A DNA stretch of 64,000 nucleotides from Pisaster brevispinus (lineage: Eukaryota; Echinodermata; Asteroidea; Forcipulatida; Asteriidae). Below the pieces are notes generated by a model. It was not told the DNA's origin. It did not search any database and saw nothing but the letters and a program-made list of their open reading frames with translations. The translations under genes and the position numbers were made by a program. The stretch lies in NCBI GenBank assembly GCA_023634235.1, contig JAMKCF010000016.1:4025001-4089000 (forward strand), written 5' to 3'. Shown here in pieces: positions 34,601 through 43,752 of the stretch; position 1 is the first letter of the stretch; each line of letters starts with the position of its first letter.

Positions 34601-34991
34601 CTTTGCCTTTGATATTGGAGGTAAGAGACCTTCATTGTTATAATTGACGTTTGCGTGTAGAGGCTTCTGCAGTATGTACTGTAAACATGTATCGTATTAT
34701 TATTTACCACTGCAGCATTTCCTATGTGCCTGGGATTGCTTGTAGAAGATCCAAACATCAAGTTGGTGTGAGATAGCAAGCAATGGGACCAAACATACGC
34801 TCTGGTTTTTCCCATAGGGTTTTCGAGTTTTCATAACCGGCTACTATCATGTTTGAATATGAAGCAAGTTGTACCACTGTATTGTTTATGTGCTAATTAA
34901 ACAAATAACTAGATAAAGCATGGAGGGTTGGCACACACAACTTTACAATGTTATGTTTTGTATGTTATCATAGACTTCTTCCGCTGCCGTG

Positions 34992-35057
34992 GCTGTCCTT
35001 CCCTATATGGGGCGCGCTTCACACGTTTGGCATTATTTTATAGGGAAGTGGACAGTC
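34992..35057. repeat. Hairpin CTGTCC..TTCCCTAT
   Basis: CTGTCCTTCCCTAT and ATAGGGAAGTGGACAG form a stem (2-bp bulge) around a loop of about 35 bp. It overlaps the weak gene C exon 3 candidate and could be an alternative explanation for the conserved look of that sequence. Confidence 0.55.
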
Positions 35058-35062
35058 ACTGC
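35019..35062 (-). CDS. Weak candidate for gene C exon 3
   Basis: On the minus strand TTGTTTGACCACAG forms an acceptor ending at 35063. The next two bases would complete gene C's phase-1 codon, and a frame of 13 codons runs to TGA at 35019-35021 (SDCPLPYKIMPNV). Distance from exon 2 (about 630 bp) is similar to genes A and B. It has one Cys and lacks the C-x6-C-x-C pattern, and it overlaps an inverted repeat. The true exon 3 may be elsewhere or lost. Confidence 0.2.
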
Positions 35063-35695
35063 CTGTGGTCAAACAAATGAATGTGGATTAGTCTAAAAAT
35101 GTTAAGGTTGTATTGTTTAATTTGGAAACACTGACAGCACCCTCTAGTTAAGGTGGGGCTGATTTATGTACTCCGACCGCATGTACCAGCGGTGGAATTA
35201 CTTTATTAAGCCTAGTAGGCATTTTGTGTTCTTATATTAACGTTTTAAAAACACTGCCACATTTTTTTGTAAAAAGGCTGGGCAAGCTGCCCCCTTTGTT
35301 GTACATGTAAAACATTTAAGCATTATATGCTTATGCCATTTTGTAAACTGTTAAATGCACTGCTGTGTTGTTATTGTGTCTTTTCTAGGCTGAGCAAGAG
35401 CCCCCTCTTGTATGTGGGAAGCTGCCAAGGAATTCGTGATTTTTGTTTTGCAGGTACCACATTTTGATAAATTGGTGGATGAACCATCGAAACAAAATAT
35501 ATTTTAAAAGCAGTAATTACGTTACAGATAGTGAATAACTAATAACGTTTTACATAATAAACATAAACAATGAAGACAGTTGATTTCGCCGTTCAAGTTA
35601 AATCTGTAAAAACTATATTAAAGACTTTTACAAAATGGTTTATTGTGAACTGTGAGATTATTACGTTACTACAAAAATACCATCTTGTCACTCAC

Positions 35696-35884
35696 CGTCA
35701 GAATCAGCTCGTTTCACTGGTACCGTCAATAATTTACCACCTTGGTTCCATTGCTTTCCTCTCTTGAAGAATTCCAAGCCGGCTGGTGAATACCCTTCCT
35801 CCTCATCGGCCATGACGAAGGCAGTCATAATGGCGAGAGCCATAAGAGCAAGGAGCAGCTTGGCGGCCATTTTTCAGGGTAATT
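35696..35884 (-). CDS. Gene C exon 2: signal peptide, acidic propiece, basic peptide
   Basis: The acceptor TTATATTGCGCAG ends at 35885, and translation begins at 35870. Residues 1-21 (MAAKLLLALMALAIMTAFVM then A) are a signal peptide. DEEEGYSPAGLEFF is an acidic propiece ending in Lys-Arg at 36-37. GKQWNQGGKLLTVPV is then followed by a second Lys-Arg at 53-54 and ADSD. The donor GACG|GTGAGT leaves one base of a codon, the same phase as gene B. Length, charge layout and splice phase match genes A and B although identity is lower. The second dibasic site is unique here and would free a 15-residue basic peptide. What lies downstream of the donor is unresolved. Confidence 0.75.
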
Positions 35885-36714
35885 CTGCGCAATATAAATG
35901 TTGCAACATTTCGTACTATTTTTTTCTAGTGCAATGTATACAATGTACACGTAATGTATGTTCTAGAGAATCTTTAAAAAAAATGCGTGGAGGCTGTTGA
36001 TCAACAACTACAAATAAAATAAAAACACGGCAAACTTTCAAAGGTGATACTACATTTTAGTATGGTATTTTGTAAAATCATTCTTGCTTACTTAGATAAA
36101 AAAATAATGGACCAACTAAGTTTTTTCCAGGTTTTTTTTTACGTGTTACGTCATCACAAACTATGGGATATAAACGAGTTTACTCTTAAAACAAAATGTA
36201 TTAACGGATATATATTTTTTTTGTAGATTACAATTCTGTGTACAGTTGAACTTTTCAGTTTTGAGTTGTTGATACGGTGTTCCAGTATTCCGTAAATATT
36301 TTGTTTTAGCATTTTAGCAAGTTTGTTTTATATTTCTTTAGTTTTTAAAGTTTTTTAAATTGATATTTGTGCAAGTAAAAAAAAACAACAACATGTTTTT
36401 CATTTAAAAATAAAACAAACAAATTCGGTAAAGACTTGACGATTACAGTTTCTTTGAAATCACTTCGTGTTTTCAATTAAAATAATTAAACATGAATAAA
36501 AAGAGAACAAGGAGTGAATAAAAATAGAGCAACGGAGTGCAATAGAAGAAAACAAAAACACATTTACTACTTGAAGCCCACTTATAACAGAGTTAGTTAA
36601 TTGGTCTTCGTCGGTAGATCATTGTGTTCATACTTTCATGTGATATCAAAAATTGAAAATAAACAAAAACACAAAATACATTGTAGAAAGCGAAAATAGA
36701 TTGTTCAACTCACC

Positions 36715-36770
36715 GTTGGTGTTTCTCGAACAACAAGTTAGACAAATTGAGCGGAAATGCAAATGTGGAT
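36715..36770 (-). other. Candidate gene C exon 1, untranslated
   Basis: The donor CCAACG|GTGAGT (intron from 36714) resembles the other family donors. On the minus strand ATATTTAAG at 36790-36798 can serve as a TATA box. The exon end shares AATTTGTCT and CAACGGTGAGT with the copy at 37208-37280. It is the nearest promoter upstream of gene C exon 2 (intron of about 830 bp). The 5' boundary is approximate. Confidence 0.5.
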
Positions 36771-37207
36771 GGTGTACTTGGAGCCGGTCTTAAATATCAT
36801 TCGGGTACCCCATTGCTTGCACCAAAAGGCTGGATGACTGGTCAATAAAATGTGTCATTGCCACGCACTATCATTGACTTGTGGTTATTTACCAGGGTGC
36901 TATCAATCAAGCATATCCACCTGTTGATACCTGCTAATGGCAAAACCGGACCTTTGATATCTGTTTTTGTTTCGCGTGATCCGGTTTCAACCGAACTGAG
37001 TTGTTTTTGGTGTTCCAATTTAATTTAACTTTAAACCAACTCAGAAATGATGTGTTATTTTGTGTTATACGATCGGGAAGCAGGTATACAGTATATCTTT
37101 CACTCGCATATACTACCAGTGATTCAAGTATGTTGCATTTTTAAGAATCCAAAGTCATTTATTAACGATGGTGCAATCATTTTAACATAGAGAATATATG
37201 TACTCAC

Positions 37208-37280
37208 CGTTGCTGTACTGAGAAGACAAATCAAGTTGCCTCTAGTGGGTGTGTTGAGTCAGCGTTTGTTGTTGTTTGTC
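37208..37280 (-). other. Orphan or alternative exon 1 of the peptide family
   Basis: The donor CAACG|GTGAGT (intron from 37207) and the body (AACAACAAACGCTGACTCAAC, TACAGCAACG) align with gene A and B exon 1. A clean TATATAAG box is at 37291-37298 and the family promoter block lies above it. No separate coding exon 2 was found for it. It may drive gene C exon 2 as an alternative first exon or be an unused copy. Confidence 0.55.
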
Positions 37281-37289
37281 ACAGTGTCC

Positions 37290-37690
37290 CCTTATATAGG
37301 AATCCATACTCCAAAACATCTGGTATCACCAAAATCGTGTTGAGTAACGCGTATCGAATACTGCTGCGAACATACAAACATTTCCTAAACTAATTGCAAC
37401 TTCACCGTTCATGCGAAGGGCTTAAATAATTAGCGTTTGTTATTTAATTATGAGGCTCAGGTTATGACGGGAATTATATGAAATGTTTGTCAGATGTACC
37501 CTTCTGAAAAGTTGATATTTTTTCTGTATGCTGACTACTACCTCTTTCGAAAGTGCGTCATTGAGCGTAACCACTTACCATTCTGCTTGACGATCCCCTG
37601 GCCGACTGTCAAATGTTATTACATTTTCCCTGTACGAGTTTGAGTAGGAAAATTTACATGTTATATTATTAGCAGTTCGTAGTTGACAAC
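37290..37690 (-). promoter_or_regulatory. Third copy of the family promoter block
   Basis: TATATAAG at 37291-37298, then the conserved GCAGCAGTATTCGATACGCG segment and the GAGGTAGTAG, GGGTACATCT and GACGCAC blocks in the order seen for genes A and B. Its core is as well preserved as theirs. Confidence 0.65.
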
Positions 37691-38689
37691 GGTTTTTTTA
37701 GTTAATCATAAATCACAATTTCTCACTGGTTTTCCATATTGTGAAAAGCAAGGTGGCTTGTGGGTTCTTTCAACTCAGTAGACTCCGTTTTGAATCCCAC
37801 TTGTTAGTGTTCTTATAGGGGTGTTCTTCTATCGCGATTTGCAATCGCCTGATATTAATCATGTTACTGGCACATGCGATTTAGCTTTTTCCAACATGAA
37901 AACTGCACTATCTCCTTAACTTTGATTTTGTATTTTGGGTTTCCAGCCTCCTGTGGTAAAATCATCAACTTCCCTCTATCCCTAGATTTGCCATAGAAAC
38001 ATAGCCTGGTGCCATCGCTGAGTTCAAGCAACGAAAAAAGGGCACTTGAATGTGAACCCAAAAGCTCTACTCTCAACCAATCAGGTTTTGCCGTGACCTC
38101 ATCGGGGAGGGTTCTGCTTGAGCTGTGACGCCACACACAAGTGGTTTATGCTTTATAAAGAAAAAAGGGGCACAGGAAAGTTTGTGTTTTCAGCATTTTC
38201 AACACATTGTTTATCTTGTTGCATTACCCCTCACGGCACAACAAGTCAACAAATACTACTCCGGTCCCCCTCTTAAATTAAATGCAAGTGTTACAGTTCC
38301 AATATATATATAGGCCAGACACAGAACTGTTTTGCTAATTGGTCATGCTGTACACCTAATTTAATTTTATCATCTTTTTGTTTTGCAAATCTTTCAGATA
38401 ATTACATTTGTTTTTCACTCGTTATTGGCAATTTTATAATTTGTTAATATACATATTTTTTAGGTTATCGGGTTTAAATGGAAACGTTGCCGTCAATTCA
38501 AACATGTTTGTTGTTTGAAATTACTTCCTATCTTTTTAAAGAGTTGTTATGCACTGAACACCTAGAGTGTGTTGTAGTTAGTGAGTAGTGGTTAAACAAA
38601 AACATTCATTTTCCTTTTGCAATACTACCAGCGGAACAATTGATCCTCTTTATTGTGGTGTCACAAACTGGGTTTTATAGCAAACTGTG

Positions 38690-39290
38690 TTCCGTGAAGG
38701 TAATACACACACAAACCTTACGGATCCTCCTATTGTTCGTCTAGTACTCCCCTTTTAAACAAATTATCTCGTGGGGGCCAAGTCAAACAAAGAATACCCT
38801 TGTCGGGTCCATCGTTCCATTGTTGAAAATACCCTGCAAGGGCGTTCCCGTAAGCCCACGCGTGTAAACACCGGGAATCATAGACCCTCCCTGGCTTTGT
38901 GATAGTAACCATGGACCACAATGTTTTCCTTTGTGGCAGCAGCCGTGGGTGGACCTATTGGCCCTTTTATTATAGGTCAACGACTTGAATGTGGATACCT
39001 ACCAACCCTCACACACATTCTCAAAAATGCATCATTGTAGAGCATTTTTTTGCTCTTCCTATTGTTCCTGCACTTAACAGTTTCCCCTAGACTTTGTACA
39101 CAAATTTCCTCGTGTAGCTCCCCGGTCTGTAGAATTTCCACGTATATTTCTTTTTTCCCTTGTCTCCATAATGTACCGAATGTGGGAGCACCATTATGGA
39201 CAGTGGCTTGAGGTGTCCTGCTAGTGTTGTTCTATTATTGCCTTTTCTGAAGAATTCCCGTGTGGGGTCCAAGTTGAGTAATAATTTTAA
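38690..39290 (-). repeat. Dispersed repeat family 'GGACCCCAC', copy 3
   Basis: Segments such as TGGGGTCCAAGTTGAG and TGTCCTGCTAGTGTTGTTCT are the reverse complement of parts of 8282-8640. The middle has diverged or been rearranged. No coding region. Confidence 0.55.
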
Positions 39291-39294
39291 GTAG

Positions 39295-40050
39295 ACATTA
39301 GGTGTTTGTGAACAAACACAAAGCTGTTCCGTTTTGTTGTGCTTTGATTTATTGATCCAGATGATTAAAGTGAGCCTGAGTTCAAAATCTAACGATATGG
39401 TTCCACTTCCAGTTGACCCAGAAGTAAAGTTCAACATGGGTTACGGTAAACCAAGGCTTATCTTCAATGCTCAAAGGGTTTATAAAGGGTTTTCTTGAAA
39501 AAAGAAAATCGGCTGTGTAGTTCTTGAGATATGGTCCCACTTCGGGTTGACCTAGAAGTAAGGTCAACATTGGGTCACGGTAACAGAAGGCTAATCTTCA
39601 ATGCTCAAGTCAACGAGTCTATCACTGAAAAGTACTTGAAAATGGTTGTGTAAGTCTTGAGTAATGTTCCCACTTCCTGTTGACCCGGAAGTAAAGGTTA
39701 ACATGGGGTCACGGTAACCCAAGTTCAATCTTCAATGCTCAAGGGGTCTTTAACTGGAAAGAAATTGAAAATCGGTTGTGTAGTTCTGAAGATTTGTTTC
39801 CACTTCCGGTTGACCCGGAAGTAAAGGTCATCATGGGGTCACAAGAATCCAAGTTTAATCTTCAATGCTCAAAGGATCTATAACTGAAACAAATTGAAAA
39901 TCGGTTGTGTAGTTCTTGAGAAATGGTCCCACTTCCGGTTGACCCCGAGGTAAAGGTCAAATTAGGTCACGATTTCCAAAAGCTAATCTCCAATGCCCAA
40001 GGAGTTTATAACCAAAACAGTTTGAAAATCAATTGTGTTGTTCTTGAGAT
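39295..40050 (+). repeat. 125-bp satellite units and R1 hairpin start
   Basis: Begins with GTGTTTGTGAACAAACAC and CAAAGCTGTTCCG as in R1. Five to six units follow, carrying ATGGT(C/T)CCACTTCCGGTTGA, CCCGGAAGTAAAGGTCA, TTCAATGCTCAA and TGAAAATCGGTTGTGTAGTT. Units are 110-135 bp and diverged. No coding capacity. Confidence 0.75.
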
Positions 40051-40058
40051 ATGGTTTC

Positions 40059-40420
40059 TGATCAGCAGAGTGTGGGTTCGAATCCCCAGCCGTGACACTT
40101 ATGTCCTTAAGCAAGACACTTACCCATTGCTTCTTCCTTCGGATGGGAAGTAAAGCCGTTGGTCCCATGTGTTGTGTAACGCATGTAAAAGAACCCAGTG
40201 CACTTATCGAAAAGAGAAGGGGTTTGCCCCGGTGTTCCTGGCTGTGGCTGCTGTATGCGCCGTAGCACCTTGTAAACACTTATATAAGGTGCTAAATAAT
40301 TGGGTCTCAGAATTCCTCACTGCAACAACCTATCTTTCTAAACGTTTGTATATACCCAGCACCTTGAGTACCTTGTTTGGTAGATACGTGCGCTATATAA
40401 GACTTCGATATCATTATTAG
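40059..40420 (+). repeat. tRNA-derived SINE, family 2, 5'-truncated
   Basis: Starts in the tRNA-like part (GTGTGGGTTCGAATCCCC) and continues GTGACACTTATGTCCTTAAG, AGCCGTTGGTCCCATGTGTT, GAGAAGGGGTTTGCCCCGGT and the tail GTGCGCTATATAAGACTTCG. The body aligns with 51826-52112. The tail resembles the 3' end of the LINE at 53449-53490. Confidence 0.75.
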
Positions 40421-40422
40421 CT

Positions 40423-40632
40423 GTTCCGACCTTTCAGTCGGAACAGGTATTGTTTTTGTCGAGATTTTTATTATTTTTATTATTAGCTGTTCCGACATTC
40501 AGTCGGAACAGGTATTGTTTTTGTCGAGATTTTTATTATTTGTATTATTAGCTGTTCCGACATTCAGTCGGAACAGGTATTGTTTTTGTCGAGATTTTTA
40601 TTATTTGTATTATTATTATTATTATTATTCTT
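40423..40632 (-). repeat. Three tandem hairpin ends plus ATT microsatellite
   Basis: GTTCCGAC/GTCGGAAC stems at 40423-40444, 40489-40509 and 40554-40574 repeat every 65-66 bp with TATTGTTTTTGTCGAGATTT between. Read on the minus strand each stem is followed by AGCTAATAAT. The same hairpin occurs at 29502, 52750, 61214 and 61265. Confidence 0.8.
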
Positions 40633-40634
40633 AA

Positions 40635-42320
40635 GTGGGACCATATCTCAAGAACTACACAATCCAATTCCATTTCTTTTCAGTTATTAGATCCTTTAAA
40701 CATTGAAGATTGAACTTGGGTTACCGTGACCCCATGTTGACCTTTACTTACGGGTCAACCGGAAGTGGGACCATATCTCAAGAACTAAACACCCGATTTT
40801 CAATTTCTTTTCAGTTATAGACCCCCTTGTGCATTGAAGATTGAACTTGGGTTTAATCAAAGCACAACGGAACAGCTTTGTTTGTTGAACACCTCAATGT
40901 CTAGTTATTAGTATTATTATTATCCCTTTTCTGGTTGACCCCTCAGTAAAGGTCAACATGGGGTCGGTGTTACCCAAGGCTAATCGCCAATGCCGAAAGA
41001 GTCTATAACTGAAAGAAAGTTTGAAAATCGGTTGTGTAGTTCTTGAGATATGGTCTCACTTCTAGTTGACCCGGAAGTAAAGGTCAACATGGGCTCACGG
41101 TTACCTAAGGCTAATCTCCCATGCCCAAAGAGTCTATAACTGAAAATCTGCTGTGTACTTCTTGAGATATGGTGCTCTGCAAAGATTAACTATTGTAAAT
41201 ATTCAGATGAAGATCACGTGGTTAAATATTAAGAATTTTCAAAAAAAATACATTTAGAGTTAAGCTTATGTTCTAAGCTTCAATTCGATGTATGATATGA
41301 CTATTTCATTTGTACGCTTTAGCATTTTAGGCTTAAAGAAAAAAACCGTGTACAATTGCTTTGGGTTTTCGTGAAAATGCAGAATTAGTCTTTGTTTCCG
41401 CTTAAATCCCATAGCCTTTGTTCACGTTTTTTTTCTTTAAGCCTAATATTCTAAAGCGTACAGATGAAATAGTTATACCATGCATCAAATTTAAGTTTAG
41501 AACATAAGCTTAACTTTAAATGTAAATTTTTATAAAAATTCTTAATTGATTAACCACGTGATCTTCATTTTAATATTTAACTAGTTAATCTTTGCAGCAC
41601 CATATCTCAAGAAGTACACAGCCGATTTTCAAACTTTTTTTCAGTTATAGACTCCTTGGGCATTGAAAGTTAGCCTTGGGTAACTGTGACCCTATGTTGA
41701 CCTTTACTTCCGTGTTTGAAAATCGGTTGTGTAGATTTTGAGATATGGTCCCACTTCCGGTTGACCCAGAAGTAGAGGTCAACATGGGTTCACGGTTTTC
41801 CAAAGTTAATATTTAATTCCTAAGAGTCTAAATCTAAAAAAAAGTTTGAACATTGGCTGTGTACTTCTTGAGATATGGTTCCACTTTCGGTTGACCCGGA
41901 AGTAAAGGTCAACATGGGGTCAAAAGTATTTAAAACTAATCTTTAATGCCCAAGGAGTCTTTATCTGAAAAAGTTTGAAAATCGGTTGTGTAGTTCTTGA
42001 GATATGGTCCCACTTCCGGTTGACCCGGAAGTAGAGGTCAACAATGGGTCACGGTTTTTCAAAGTTATTATTTACTGCCTAGGGAGTCTATAAATGAAAA
42101 TCGGTTAAGTAGTTCTCGAGAAATGGTCCCACTTCCGGTTGACCCAGAATAAGAGGTCAACATGGGGTTAGGGTTTTCACAAAAAAATGCCTGAGGAGTC
42201 TTTAACTGAAGAAAACATTCAAATCGGTTGTGTAACTCTTGAGAAATGATCCCAGTTCCGGTTGACCCGGAAGTAGAAGTCAACATGGGGTCACGGTTTT
42301 TCAAAGTTTATATTTACTGC
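40635..42320. repeat. 125-bp satellite array in both orientations with a foldback
   Basis: Units (GGTTGACCCGGAAGTAAAGG, GAGATATGGTCCCACTT) occur inverted at 40635-40900 and 41590-41715, and direct at 40930-41170 and 41740-42300. A palindrome centred near 41388 spans roughly 41070-41705: CACGTG at 41215 mirrors CACGTG at 41555, and the AAGCTTA/TAAGCTT, GTACGCTTTAG/CTAAAGCGTAC and TAGGCTTAAAGAAAAAAA segments pair. No coding region. Confidence 0.75.
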
Positions 42321-42757
42321 CTAACCCTGCAACAAGTCACCATGGGAACATCTGTCCCCAACCAATTGATTTTTTATCTGCCACCCCTGGAAACAAAAAC
42401 CACGGGACCTGCAATTTCAGTTTATCCTGTATGGGGCATCTATCAACACCTCAAAGTTGAATTGCAGACATTGCCGCCCAATTTAGCCTGGGGTCGGGGA
42501 AAAACAGCTGGTCAGTCCACCAGCGCCTGTCTTGGGGATTGCTGTCCCTATATGGTTTAGTAAGTGGGTGGGGGCAGGGGGAGGGGGGCAGTTATTCCAG
42601 TCCTATGAACTTACAAAACCAATGTAAATAATTCAATTAATCGTGTAGTAGTTTTTAGAGCTCTTAATTAAACATTTTAGTCAAACGGAACTTTTGCCGT
42701 CAGTGTGTTATTATTAATATTATGAGTAAATCTTTTACATTAAAAAAAATATATATA
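42320..42757. other. Non-coding stretch left of the gypsy element
   Basis: Unique-looking sequence with no supported gene, ending in an AT run (TATATATA) used as the insertion site of the LTR element. Confidence 0.45.
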
Positions 42758-43494
42758 TGTGACCCCTCTGACTTATTAAATCTCACAATTGACACGGCTG
42801 TTCTTATACACTTGTTTCCAAAGCTGGTTGTTTATTTACAGTAAGATCTGTTGACGAAGAGAAACATGATGCACTTAGGTCTTCGTCTAAGGATATTATG
42901 AACTGATACAATAATATTTATAAAAGGTTACATAATACTAATAATTGAACTTTCAACTATCTCTGCGGTTCGCGCCATAATCTGGGCGGCGTCCGCCATC
43001 TTGAGAATCATCTCGGAAATTATCAATTAACTTAAGCAGAGCTTGTTTAATAAATAGGTTGTAAATGTAAACGAAGGGACTGCATTGTCCCAAGAGGAAT
43101 TTACATAACGAATACATAAGTTGTCTTAAGGACATGAAAATGGTATAAAGCTAACTCTCCGTTTGTCTCTTCGGTATCCATGGCAAACGAGTCAATAAAT
43201 CAATGATTAAATAGAAAATATATACAACTTAGACTATGAAGGTATACGGAATATGATGGTACTTGTTCGATTGAACAATATTAATGCAAAAGGTAAGCAA
43301 TAAGTAAGTTAAAACATAATTACCTGTTGACGAAGAGAAACATGATGCACTTAGGTCTTCGTCTAAGGATATTATGAACTGATAGCCCGCGAAAATGAAA
43401 TCGCTGAGGGCGCTACTCTGGTAGTATTACGTAATAGATAAAGCTACTAAAAATAGATTGCGGGCATGCGCAAGATAGTTTCATGACCGTCACA
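42758..43494 (-). repeat. 3' LTR of the gypsy element
   Basis: 737 bp starting TGTGACCCC and ending CCGTCACA in plus orientation, matching 50728-51464. It contains a 61-bp direct repeat (42848-42908 and 43324-43384; CTGTTGACGAAGAGAAACAT...) that is also in the other LTR. Confidence 0.95.
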
Positions 43495-43510
43495 TTGTTC
43501 TCCCTTTCGA
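43495..43510 (-). promoter_or_regulatory. Polypurine tract candidate
   Basis: On the minus strand GAAAGGGAGAACAA directly precedes the 3' LTR. Such purine tracts prime plus-strand DNA synthesis in LTR elements. Confidence 0.65.
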
Positions 43511-43752
43511 AATAAATGTCGACCTCGACATTTTGTAATAAACCAAATTATGTTCAAAGAAAATACAAGTTACAGTTATTGACCTACTTCTTCGTTTCAA
43601 CTGTTGAGAAGCCTCTTAACAATAATTAATTAAATATAGCTAAATACCAAGTTAAACATCCTTGACCATTGTCATTCTTGGACAAACTTTATATTGGTAA
43701 AAAAAAAAACTGTGGAGTGGCGGGGAAATTAAATAGAAAGAGCAAAAAGTTG

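Larger units (their letters stand above)
37080..38225 (-). repeat. Segmental duplication, second copy
   Basis: Partner of 21440-22755 in the same orientation. It includes an exon 1 copy, TATA box, promoter block and upstream sequence down to TTTTCAGCATTTTCAACACA. It sits upstream of gene C, so gene C may use either this promoter or the nearer one. Confidence 0.85.

Noticed and set aside
40423..40574. Rho-independent terminators
   Set aside because: The stem plus T-rich sequence looks like bacterial terminators, but the context is a eukaryotic interspersed repeat with the same hairpin at other loci.
42953..43135. 60-residue frame present twice identically (also 50923-51105)
   Set aside because: Lies within the gypsy LTRs; duplicated because the LTRs are duplicated. 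No protein signature.
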